In this document: positions 27,085 to 35,417 of the stretch, one piece after another | Layout of the letters: the number at the start of each line of letters is the position of its first letter | Position numbering within the stretch: position 1 is the first letter of the stretch | Translations under genes and position numbers: made by a program | Notes under the pieces: model-generated | Told to the model about the DNA's origin: nothing | What the model saw: the letters and a program-made list of their open reading frames with translations, nothing else | Database searches by the model: none | Assembly: GCA_018650085.1 (NCBI GenBank) | Contig: JABIGQ010000009.1 | Location: 1 to 36,237, forward strand | Direction of reading: 5' to 3' | DNA: 36,237 bases | DNA from: Candidatus Magasanikiibacteriota bacterium | Lineage (GTDB): Bacteria > Patescibacteriota > Patescibacteriia > Magasanikbacterales > UBA922

Positions 27085-27183
27085 TAAAAAAACACCATCT
27101 ATTATAAGATGATGTTCTTCATTGTAGCAGGAAGGCTATACCCCAATGCCTGAGCTGATACAAGAGGCCCTTGTACCTGCTAC
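27085..27183 (-). ncRNA. Candidate ~95-nt structured ncRNA (three-way junction plus terminator)
   Basis: Promoter TTGCAC-N17-TATACT puts the start at 27183; RNA begins GUAGCAGG pairing with CCUGCUAC, encloses UACAAG-GGCCU-CUUGUA and AGGC...GCCU hairpins; ends ACAUCAUCU-UAUAAU-AGAUGGUGU-UUUUUU. Confidence 0.6.
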
Positions 27184-27189
27184 ATAAAT

Positions 27190-27218
27190 AGTATATCAAG
27201 GTATGTTAAAATGTGCAA
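27190..27218 (-). promoter_or_regulatory. Putative promoter of the structured ncRNA
   Basis: TTGCAC (27218..27213), N17, TATACT (27195..27190). Confidence 0.6.
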
Positions 27219-27243
27219 CAGCCATTTCTTTGCTAAAATAACA

Positions 27244-27316
27244 CAAAAAGAAAAATACCTCGTTTAACCGAGGTATTTTTCTTTTGGCGTTTGGGTTATG
27301 TACCCTTGTATCACTC
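27244..27316 (-). ncRNA. Candidate ~70-nt short RNA ending in a strong terminator
   Basis: Promoter TTGACA-N17-TATTAT at 27351..27323; terminator with 17-bp stem AAAAGAAAAATACCTCG / CGAGGTATTTTTCTTTT (27246..27285). Confidence 0.45.
27246..27285. terminator. Strong, nearly symmetric terminator hairpin
   Basis: 17-bp perfect stem with 6-nt loop; T-rich on both strands. Confidence 0.8.
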
Positions 27317-27322
27317 GCTCAT

Positions 27323-27373
27323 ATAATAGCACATTTTTCATGTTTTGTCAATAGGGCCATATTCATGTATACT
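27323..27373. promoter_or_regulatory. Divergent promoters with overlapping -35 boxes
   Basis: Plus: TTGTCA (27345..27350)-N17-TATACT (27368..27373). Minus: TTGACA (27351..27346)-N17-TATTAT (27328..27323). Confidence 0.6.
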
Positions 27374-27383
27374 ATGAATATGG
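27357..27383. promoter_or_regulatory. Operator-like inverted repeat spanning the plus-strand -10 box
   Basis: CCATATTCAT-GTATACT-ATGAATATGG, perfect 10-bp arms. Confidence 0.6.
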
Positions 27384-27523
27384 CAACACAAAATAGGTTT
27401 TTGTGGGGTCTGGGGGTAATTGGGACTATTGCAGCCCCAATTTATGGAGGCTTCCCTGTCTTCATCCTAGGCATCGTCATTTTCTTCTTGGGGTTCTTTG
27501 CCCCAAAAGGGAAACCACAGTGA
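27380..27523 (+). CDS. Small hydrophobic membrane protein, 47 aa (or 49 aa from 27374)
   Basis: MATQNRFLWGLGVIGTIAAPIYGGFPVFILGIVIFFLGFFAPKGKPQ; -10 box is 6 nt upstream; the track start (27284) lies inside the upstream terminator/promoter region. Confidence 0.65.
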   Translation: MATQNRFLWGLGVIGTIAAPIYGGFPVFILGIVIFFLGFFAPKGKPQ

Positions 27524-27537
27524 CTCACTCTTTTTTA

Positions 27538-27575
27538 CGGACATGGTGTGGAGACTCCATGTCCGTATATCTCTT
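27538..27575 (+). terminator. Terminator-like hairpin after the small membrane protein gene
   Basis: CGGACATGG-tgtggagact-CCATGTCCG then TATATCTCTTATTTTTT. Confidence 0.55.
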
Positions 27576-27592
27576 ATTTTTTATAAATATAT

Positions 27593-27928
27593 ATGTCTCA
27601 CCCAATTCATCATTATAACAAACGAAAACGTATCCATAAAAAACATGAAAAATATCCTCACCCAGATCCACTACGAAAAACCGTAGATAGACTCATTTAT
27701 GTATTTGGATTGGCAGCCCCACTCCTAGCACTCCCGCAAGTCTATAAAATTTTTTCAGAACAAAATGCTACAAGCATGTCACTTCTAACATTTAGTTCCC
27801 ACATAGTTACAAATTTTTTCTGGATTCTCTACGGAATACTTCATAAAGAAAAACCAATTATTGCCGTATATATTGGATGGATACTAGTAAACAGTTTAAT
27901 TGTCATAGGAACAATACTCTATGGCTAA
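27593..27928 (+). CDS. SemiSWEET-like / PQ-loop small transporter
   Basis: Three predicted TMs with LPQVYKIFSEQNATSMSLLTFSSHIVTNFFWILYGILHKEKPIIAVYIGWILVNSLIVIGTILY. Confidence 0.8.
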   Translation: MSHPIHHYNKRKRIHKKHEKYPHPDPLRKTVDRLIYVFGLAAPLLALPQVYKIFSEQNATSMSLLTFSSHIVTNFFWILYGILHKEKPIIAVYIGWILVNSLIVIGTILYG

Positions 27929-27944
27929 GACTCTATTTAAGAAA

Positions 27945-27977
27945 TAAAAAAACCTCGATGTATTCGAGATTTTTTTA
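27945..27977. terminator. Bidirectional terminator
   Basis: AAAAAACCTCGA-tgtat-TCGAGATTTTTTT between convergent genes. Confidence 0.75.
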
Positions 27978-27983
27978 TACTAT

Positions 27984-28334
27984 TTATTTTTTCTTTTTCG
28001 TGGGTCGTTTTTTTCTTGTTACTTTTTTCTTCACATCACTTACCTTTTCTTCAAATTTATCTGCTATCTTTCCTACAACAAACTTTTCTACCAGCCCTCC
28101 CATCATAGAGCTTACCACTCCCATATTTTTTGAAACGGTATCAATTCTATCACGCATATATTGCACTGCTTCATTGATAAGTTCTAATTTTACGGTAATG
28201 GTTTCTATAATATCGTTTGCGTTTTTTAGTACACGTGCTGCTTGGTATAGTAACCAACAAAGGAAAAAAGTAAACCAAACAATACACACGGCAAGGACAA
28301 TATATAAGAGATCTAAACTTGTGCTGACAGGCAT
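27984..28334 (-). CDS. Small single-TM coiled-coil-like membrane protein with Lys-rich tail
   Basis: N-terminal TM LDLLYIVLAVCIVWFTFFLCWLLY, helical middle, C-terminal KKKVTRKKRPTKKKK. Confidence 0.7.
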   Translation of the reverse strand: MPVSTSLDLLYIVLAVCIVWFTFFLCWLLYQAARVLKNANDIIETITVKLELINEAVQYMRDRIDTVSKNMGVVSSMMGGLVEKFVVGKIADKFEEKVSDVKKKVTRKKRPTKKKK

Positions 28335-28435
28335 ATAATAAGCATTAAAAATAATGGATAAATATATTATAACATAAAAAAAGAAAATACAGAAATTTTT
28401 ATTCTATTTATATAATTGATTATCAAAATGTATAT

Positions 28436-29839
28436 TTAATCCCCTCTCCCTCTTGCTCCTTTTTTCTTTATATTTGCTAATGTACTAAGCATTCTTTTCA
28501 AATCAAGTACACCTTGATGCTCTTCTCCAAGAAGTTCTTTAGATCTTTCGTAGAGATCTTCCAAACTTATTGCATCACGTTTTGTATCAAGCGCCTTAAA
28601 AAACTCCTCTCCTAATACAGAAGTTAAACGATCAGGATCTTTGTCAAAAACCATTCCTTTATTGTGCTCTAATTGAATAACTCGATCAATTAATATTTTT
28701 TGTTCAATTTTGCTTAAACCATCCTTCATCATTTGAAAAGAGAGATCTGCGATATGTTTCCATGCATCCCCTCCATGTTCTTTAGAAGGATAAAACCCAG
28801 TAAAAGCATCTTTACTTTCATAAAAATATTCCCGTAATTCTTGATCCGATAAGTGTCGTATCAACTCATCAGCAGATAAACCTCTTGGTTCTGGTAAACG
28901 ATGCATCATATAATCACTATCCTGATGCTCTATTTCACTACTCACTGCACGAATAAAATAGGTACGTAACCAACTAAACATCTTTGGAATTTGATCTTTT
29001 ATATCTTCTACTAAGACATTATCCCGAAAAGAGACTTCTCTATTTACACGCGTAGAAAGAGTATCTCCTAATACTTCATTTATTTCTACTTCTAATAGTT
29101 CTGCCCCATAAAAAGACAAAATTTCACGTTCCAGATCCACATGTTTATAATCTTTACGATTTTTAATGTCTTTTGTTTTGTCTTCCTCCTCCATTTTTTT
29201 TATACATTGCTTTTTTATATCATCAGAAACATGAATATCCACTATATTTAGACAATTCATGTATGCGTACGCTTGATTATATAATTGTAAATATATCAAA
29301 TGATCTAATTCATATAAAGCTTTTTCTTCATTTACATTAAAAAATTCTTTTGCTACATCTTCAGGTATATGTTCTAATAAGATCTGAAGATACTCATACC
29401 TCTTTCTTCGATGAATGAAATTAACACCTGTTCTTTTTAAAATACCACGTCTCAATGTTTCATCTTGTAAAAAATTAAGATCCTCGAAACAATCTAAATT
29501 CCAAGCAACCAGTGTAATCTTTCCCTTCTTCTCTATTAATTCTTTTGCAAGTTCAGATGAACAAATTAACTCATCAAATTTGTGTTTATAATAAAAAACT
29601 TCTGAAACAAATCCTTCATTTATGAGCGTATCAGCTATTTCCTGATTTAAACCTACACATCTTTCAAGATTATAAGATAAGTATTGTACACCATCTTTCA
29701 ATGCTAAGATATTTAATGCAGCATTATTATCTATATAATCCAAAGAATCATACAATTCATAACTTCTTTCCTCTGATTCCAAAGTAGATGTGTTGTTTAA
29801 TATATCTACTTCAGAGATTGCATCAAAACTATTTCTCAT
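28436..29839 (-). CDS. Uncharacterised, apparently alpha-helical protein, 467 aa
   Basis: Long intact ORF; no family recognised; C-terminal motif PEPRGLSADELIRHLSDQELREYFYE...EHGGDAWKHIADLSFQMMK. Confidence 0.8.
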   Translation of the reverse strand: MRNSFDAISEVDILNNTSTLESEERSYELYDSLDYIDNNAALNILALKDGVQYLSYNLERCVGLNQEIADTLINEGFVSEVFYYKHKFDELICSSELAKELIEKKGKITLVAWNLDCFEDLNFLQDETLRRGILKRTGVNFIHRRKRYEYLQILLEHIPEDVAKEFFNVNEEKALYELDHLIYLQLYNQAYAYMNCLNIVDIHVSDDIKKQCIKKMEEEDKTKDIKNRKDYKHVDLEREILSFYGAELLEVEINEVLGDTLSTRVNREVSFRDNVLVEDIKDQIPKMFSWLRTYFIRAVSSEIEHQDSDYMMHRLPEPRGLSADELIRHLSDQELREYFYESKDAFTGFYPSKEHGGDAWKHIADLSFQMMKDGLSKIEQKILIDRVIQLEHNKGMVFDKDPDRLTSVLGEEFFKALDTKRDAISLEDLYERSKELLGEEHQGVLDLKRMLSTLANIKKKGARGRGD

Positions 29840-29977
29840 ATATTTTATAAATATCTTCTATAATATATATCATTATACCAAAAAAAGAAAACTATAACAA
29901 AAAATTTACATATTCCTAAAAAAATACGAGGAACAATTATATTCGTTCCTCGTACAATTCATTATTTCCATCATTTA

Positions 29978-32410
29978 TCACCCACGCATAACAGCCCCAG
30001 CCTTATCTTCCAATGCTTTTACTACACACGCAGAAATATTATCTACTTCTTCTGTAGTCAATGTTTTTTCTTCTGAACGATACATCATTCTATATGCCAT
30101 ACTTTTCTTTCCTTCTTCAATATGTGATCCCTGATACACATCAAATAATTCTACAGAAACAATCAATGGATCAATTGCATATATAATAGTACTGACCTCA
30201 TCATGTGTTTTCACCGCATCTACTACAAATGCAAGATCTCTTAATACTTCTGGATATGCAGATAAACGTGTATAAGATTGTTTTATTCCTATATACTCTA
30301 CCAATTTACTCAAATTAATTTCAGCCACAGCAACTCTAGGATCAATACCAAGACTGTCAGATACACGTGGATGCACTTCAAATACACGCCCCACAACATT
30401 TCCTTTTACAAAAATATGAGCACTTCTTCCACCGTGCATATACTCATGTACTTCAGGCATTGATTCAAAAGTAAATTCTATACCTAAAGTGTTTGCAATA
30501 CTTTCTATAATTCCTTTTACATGAAAAAATGGAACGTCCACATCTTTTTCTGAATATGCAACACCTAACATCACATCTTGACGAGGTAATGTTTCCTCTC
30601 CAATACCACTTTTTTCTCCCACTTCTTCTTCTATATATGTTTGTCCTATTTCAAAAAATCTCACAGCATCTTCTCTATGCAAATTTTTCTCCACATTTAC
30701 TAGCATGTTTGCAAATAATGTTCTTCTTAAAAATGGTCTATCCTTTTGCATTGGATTTTCCAGTTCAATATACTTGTCTGTTGCTATACCTATTTTTTCT
30801 AACCAATCCCCAGATACAAATGAATAATTATAAACTTCTGTATATGCACCATGCAGTGCTAACACTTCTCTGACAGCATGCTCTACAGATCGCAATCTAT
30901 TTTCTTCTGGTGGCATAACAGGAAATACTGGCAATACTGGCGTAATATTATCGTATCCATACATGCGTGCTATTTCTTCTACAAGATCTTCACGAATAGA
31001 GATGTCTTTTGTGGCGCGCCACGTTGGTATAGTAACAGATAGTGTACTTCCATTTACCTCCACGCCAAATCCTAAACTTTCTAATATCTGCACTACTGTT
31101 TCTTTCTCTATTGCCATTCCAATCTTTTTATCTAAAAATTCTTGTGTTAATTCAATTGGTCCTTGATTTAGAGTAAACTCTTTTTCATCAATAACATTAC
31201 TTACTACTTTTACATTTGGGCATAATTCTTTTGTAAGCTCTACTGCTCTTTTCAATGCAAGCATTGTATTCTCTGGATCTAAACTTTTTTCAAATCGTGA
31301 TGAAGAATCTGTACGAAGCCCCAACTTCATAGATGTTCTTCTAATATTTACCGCTTTAAAATTTGCTGATTCAAAAATAATAGTTGTAGTGCTATCTGTA
31401 ATTTCACTTGTTTTTCCACCCATCACTCCAGCAAGCGCTACTGCCTTTTTCGCATCTGCTATGACAAGCATTTCCTCTGTAAGTTTATGTTCTCCCCCAT
31501 CTAGCGATATAAATTCTTCTCCTGCCTTTGCTTTTCTTACAGAAAGTGGAAGCTCTACCATACTAGCATCAAATGCATGCATAGGTTGCCCCAGATCATG
31601 CATAACGTAATTAGTAATATCTACTATATTATTAATTGGACGAATACCTACAGCAAGCAATAATTCTTTTAACCATTTAGGAGATTCTCCAACGGTAATT
31701 CCCTCCATAGCAACAGCACTATATCGTGGACACAAATCAGTATCTTCCACTGATACAGATAATGCCATATCACTTCCAGCAACTATTTCTTCTGGTGTAT
31801 ATGGTTTTAATTCTGTCTTTTGCATTGCTGCTACTTCACGTGCCATACCATAATTTCCCCATAGATCTGGCCTATGTGTCATAGATTTATTGTCCACATC
31901 AAATACCACGTCATCAATTCCAAGTGCGACAGCAAGTGAAATTCCAGCATCTGCCTCTACATCTGAAATATCCACAATTTCTTTTTCATCTATACTTGGA
32001 TACATTGCTCCTAGTCCAATTTCATCTGCTGCACAAATCATTCCAAATGAAGCAACTCCACGGATTTTTGTTTTTTTCAATTCTATTAAATCCCCTTCTC
32101 CATGCCAGCGTACCTTTGCTCCTATTTTTCCTAGAGCCACTTTCATCCCTACACGCAGATTAGATCCACCACAAACAATCATAATATCATTCTCTCCATC
32201 ATAGACTTCACAAAGAGATAATTTATCTGCATCTGGATGCTTTTCTACTGTTTTTACTTCTCCCACTACAATATTATCTAGCTCACTTGCTTTATCCTCA
32301 AATCCATCTACTTCTACTGTATGAAGTGTGAGTTTCTCTGCAAAAGACTCTGCATCCAATGAGTCTGGTATTTCTACATATTTTTTTAACCAATTTTTTG
32401 ATATGTTCAT
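29978..32410 (-). CDS. pheT: Phenylalanine--tRNA ligase beta subunit
   Basis: MNISKNWLKKYVEIPDSLD, tRNA-binding VVGEVKTVEKHPDADKLSLCEV, B5 and ferredoxin-fold anticodon-binding regions; internal Met at 32410 preferred over 32464. Confidence 0.95.
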   Translation of the reverse strand: MNISKNWLKKYVEIPDSLDAESFAEKLTLHTVEVDGFEDKASELDNIVVGEVKTVEKHPDADKLSLCEVYDGENDIMIVCGGSNLRVGMKVALGKIGAKVRWHGEGDLIELKKTKIRGVASFGMICAADEIGLGAMYPSIDEKEIVDISDVEADAGISLAVALGIDDVVFDVDNKSMTHRPDLWGNYGMAREVAAMQKTELKPYTPEEIVAGSDMALSVSVEDTDLCPRYSAVAMEGITVGESPKWLKELLLAVGIRPINNIVDITNYVMHDLGQPMHAFDASMVELPLSVRKAKAGEEFISLDGGEHKLTEEMLVIADAKKAVALAGVMGGKTSEITDSTTTIIFESANFKAVNIRRTSMKLGLRTDSSSRFEKSLDPENTMLALKRAVELTKELCPNVKVVSNVIDEKEFTLNQGPIELTQEFLDKKIGMAIEKETVVQILESLGFGVEVNGSTLSVTIPTWRATKDISIREDLVEEIARMYGYDNITPVLPVFPVMPPEENRLRSVEHAVREVLALHGAYTEVYNYSFVSGDWLEKIGIATDKYIELENPMQKDRPFLRRTLFANMLVNVEKNLHREDAVRFFEIGQTYIEEEVGEKSGIGEETLPRQDVMLGVAYSEKDVDVPFFHVKGIIESIANTLGIEFTFESMPEVHEYMHGGRSAHIFVKGNVVGRVFEVHPRVSDSLGIDPRVAVAEINLSKLVEYIGIKQSYTRLSAYPEVLRDLAFVVDAVKTHDEVSTIIYAIDPLIVSVELFDVYQGSHIEEGKKSMAYRMMYRSEEKTLTTEEVDNISACVVKALEDKAGAVMRG

Positions 32411-32565
32411 ATGTTTTATCACAAGCCACAAGTCACGTAACACGAACCAAATATTCGTATCCAAGCTACGTGTAAAACTTGTAGGCTTTTATTATTTTAA
32501 ATGATTTAACACAAATTTTACAATCTATGCTTTTGTTTCGTGTTATGTGCCTAGTGGTACGTGTT

Positions 32566-33597
32566 CTAGAATTGATTCAAAAACCTCATATCTCCACTCA
32601 TAAAATGCCTAATGTCCTCTATACCATATCTCTGCATAACCAAGCGCATACTTCCTAAACCGAATGCAAATCCACCCCACACTTCCGGATCAAGTCCACC
32701 AGCTTTTATTACATGAGGATGAACTAACCCACAAGGAATAATTTCTACCCATCCAGAATGTTTACACGCACTACATCCATCTCCACCACAAACAAAACAT
32801 TTCATATCTAATTCAAACCCAGGCTCTACAAATGGAAAATGTCCTGGACGTAATCGTACTTCCACCTCTTTTTTTAAAATTCCTTCTAACAACCCTTTCA
32901 TAATGCCTATAAGATTGCTAATTGATAAATCTTTATCTATAATTAATCCTTCCATCTGATAAAAAGTATGCTCATGATTTCCATCTGTTGCTTCATTACG
33001 GAAACATCTTCCGGGAACTACTGTTCGTAGCGGTGCTCCATATTTATGCATAGCACGTACTTGTACTGGAGAAGTATGTGGTCTCATAACCCAGTGTGGA
33101 TTATCTTTTACATAAAAGGTATCCATACTTTCTCTAGCAGGATGATGTGACGGAATGTTTAGTGTTTCAAATGCATAGTAATCACTTTCTAGTTCAGGAC
33201 CATCTAGTACCATAAATCCCATAGAAGTAAACAATTCTTCTAGTTCTTTATTTATAATACTCATAGGGTGCATATGCCCTATTTTTTCTGCTGGAATTGC
33301 AGGTTGAGTCACGTCAATTGTTTCTTTTTTTTCTAATTCTGCCAGTGCTTGTCCTTTTAATTCTTCACTTCTTTCTGATATCATTCCTTGCAATTCTTTT
33401 TTTACTACATTTGCAAACTGCCCAAATTCTTTTCTAGCATCATTTGAAAGATCTTTTAAATTTTTCATGACTGTTGTCATTTCTCCTGACCGTCTAGAAA
33501 AAAAACGTTGTTCTAATTCCTCTAGCATAAGAGTATCTTTCACTTCATCTAGCGCTATAAGAAAATCTTTTTTTATTTGTTCAAATTGTTCTTTCAT
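32566..33597 (-). CDS. pheS: Phenylalanine--tRNA ligase alpha subunit
   Basis: HPMSIINKELEELFTSMGF, HHPARESMDTFYV, MRPHTSPVQVRAM, GRCFRNEATDGNHEHTFYQMEGL, GLGSMRLVMQRYGIEDIRHF. Confidence 0.95.
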   Translation of the reverse strand: MKEQFEQIKKDFLIALDEVKDTLMLEELEQRFFSRRSGEMTTVMKNLKDLSNDARKEFGQFANVVKKELQGMISERSEELKGQALAELEKKETIDVTQPAIPAEKIGHMHPMSIINKELEELFTSMGFMVLDGPELESDYYAFETLNIPSHHPARESMDTFYVKDNPHWVMRPHTSPVQVRAMHKYGAPLRTVVPGRCFRNEATDGNHEHTFYQMEGLIIDKDLSISNLIGIMKGLLEGILKKEVEVRLRPGHFPFVEPGFELDMKCFVCGGDGCSACKHSGWVEIIPCGLVHPHVIKAGGLDPEVWGGFAFGLGSMRLVMQRYGIEDIRHFMSGDMRFLNQF

Positions 33598-33609
33598 AAT
33601 AAAAGATAA

Positions 33610-34071
33610 TTAAGACTGATTCTTTTTAATTGGAGTTATAATATTATTTTCTGTTATTACTTTTTCTGTTTCTTTCTCCTCTTTTAAATATGCTTCTTCA
33701 AAAATATCTAAATAAGATTCAACTAATTCATCTATTTCTTGTCCCATTGATACATGATTACCTTTAGGATGAATTTCTCTGAGCAATCCTTGTTTTACAC
33801 GTATTTTAAGTATTTGCTTTATTTTTTCTAATTCATTTTCTAAAACGAAACCATTAGAAATGTCTATATATTCACGCACTCCTGTCTTTATCTCTTTTCT
33901 TACACTACGAATAATATTAATATGTATAACATTTATTTTATCATTATTTTTCTCTACAAAACTCATCATACTATCTATCGCTATTCCATATATCCTACGA
34001 CCTAAATAAGATCTTTCTTTATTTTTTATATATTCTTGTGTAGGAAAAATTTTTTCTATTACTTCTCCCAT
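33610..34071 (-). CDS. Uncharacterised protein, 153 aa
   Basis: Intact ORF between rseP-like and pheS genes, same strand, short gaps; no family recognised. Confidence 0.65.
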   Translation of the reverse strand: MGEVIEKIFPTQEYIKNKERSYLGRRIYGIAIDSMMSFVEKNNDKINVIHINIIRSVRKEIKTGVREYIDISNGFVLENELEKIKQILKIRVKQGLLREIHPKGNHVSMGQEIDELVESYLDIFEEAYLKEEKETEKVITENNIITPIKKNQS

Positions 34072-34072
34072 A

Positions 34073-35245
34073 TTAAAATAAATGAATCAAATCTCTAATA
34101 CTAATAATAATAAGTAAGCCAAATAATAACATGAAACCTGCTGTATGTGCTCTGTTTTCATATTTTTTTGGGACACGTTTACCAGTCACTGCCTCTATAG
34201 CTATAAATAATAAATGTCCTCCATCCAATGCTGGAATTGGTAAAATATTAATAGCTGCCAGACTTAGAGAAATCATAGCAGTAATATTGATAAGATAATG
34301 AATCCCCAGACTTGCACTTTGACCCACCATAGTGGCAATGCCTACAGGTCCTGACACATCCATAATCATTCCTTGGCCTAAAATAAGTCCTTTTATTATT
34401 ACATAAAACCCTACAAAAATATTTGCCAGCCCAATAAACGCTGCGAGAATTCCTTTCCAAATAGCAATATACCATGGATAACGAACTACTGCAGCATCTA
34501 CCAGCATGACTCCTAAACGTGGGGTGTCTACAGAACCAAATGCCTTTGGTGTTGCAGTTGTAGTCAATACTTTATCTTCTCTTGTATATGTAATGCTTAT
34601 TTCCTCTCCACCATGTGATTTTATATATTCTACCATTTCTGACGTATTATCCATTTCTTCTCCATCTAGAGAAAGCACTGTATCTCCAAATGCAAATCCT
34701 GCTTCTCCTGCAGGAGAATTTGCTTCTACTTGCTGGATAATCACTGCAGGTTCTTCTACTACAATAGCATGCTTATCTTCTATAGTAGATAAATCAGTAG
34801 GCAACCCTATCATAAACCCAATCCCCAGCAACACCGCAGCTAATACAATATTCATGACAACTCCAGCAACAATAACAATTGCTCTTTGCCATGGTTTTTT
34901 ATTACCAAAGCTATCTTCTTCATTTGCTTTACTTCCATCTTGACCTTTTATCTGACAAAATCCTCCAAGTGGTAAGAGATTAAGAGAATAGATAGTATTT
35001 GGATATACATAACTTTTTTCTTCTCCTGCACCCATTTCTATTACATTTGGTCCACTTTTTTTCTTTTTTACCCAATGCAATTTTTTTGTCTTTGGATCAC
35101 GATAAAATCCATAGATAAATGGAGGAAATCCTATGGCAAATTCATATACTTTCATGCATGTTTTCCTTGCAGCTATAAAATGCCCAAATTCATGAACAAA
35201 CACAATAAGGCTTAACACAATAACAAATGTAATAAATGCTGTCAT
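34073..35245 (-). CDS. Site-2 protease family M50 metalloprotease (RseP-like) with PDZ domain
   Basis: HEFGHFIAARK zinc motif, PLGGFCQIKG, PDZ AEAGFAFGDTVLSLDGEE, NILPIPALDGGHLLF. Confidence 0.93.
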   Translation of the reverse strand: MTAFITFVIVLSLIVFVHEFGHFIAARKTCMKVYEFAIGFPPFIYGFYRDPKTKKLHWVKKKKSGPNVIEMGAGEEKSYVYPNTIYSLNLLPLGGFCQIKGQDGSKANEEDSFGNKKPWQRAIVIVAGVVMNIVLAAVLLGIGFMIGLPTDLSTIEDKHAIVVEEPAVIIQQVEANSPAGEAGFAFGDTVLSLDGEEMDNTSEMVEYIKSHGGEEISITYTREDKVLTTTATPKAFGSVDTPRLGVMLVDAAVVRYPWYIAIWKGILAAFIGLANIFVGFYVIIKGLILGQGMIMDVSGPVGIATMVGQSASLGIHYLINITAMISLSLAAINILPIPALDGGHLLFIAIEAVTGKRVPKKYENRAHTAGFMLLFGLLIIISIRDLIHLF

Positions 35246-35253
35246 ATAAATGA

Positions 35254-35282
35254 TTGACTTTACGAGCGTATCACGCTACTAT
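35254..35282 (+). promoter_or_regulatory. Putative lemA promoter
   Basis: TTGACT-N17-TACTAT. Confidence 0.5.
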
Positions 35283-35354
35283 ATACTTACATATTATGGC
35301 AGAAATCACTATAAATTACAAGGTGTTTTCATCTATGATGATATCACCATATTT

Positions 35355-35382
35355 GTAAGGACAGGTCGCGACCTGTCCCTAC
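35355..35382. repeat. GC-rich palindromic repeat
   Basis: GTAAGGACAGGTCGCGACCTGTCCCTAC; inner 20 bp GGACAGGTCGCGACCTGTCC is a perfect palindrome in an otherwise AT-rich intergenic region. Confidence 0.85.
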
Positions 35383-35417
35383 TGTCATCTTAATTATTTA
35401 TTCATAAATATATTTCT

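Noticed and set aside
27124-27183. Plus-strand reading of the structured RNA as a hammerhead ribozyme (contains CUGAUA) or SRP RNA (contains GGAAGG)
   Set aside because: No CUGANGA plus GAA core in hammerhead arrangement, and no SRP GGAA tetraloop/symmetric loop; promoter and terminator favour the minus strand.
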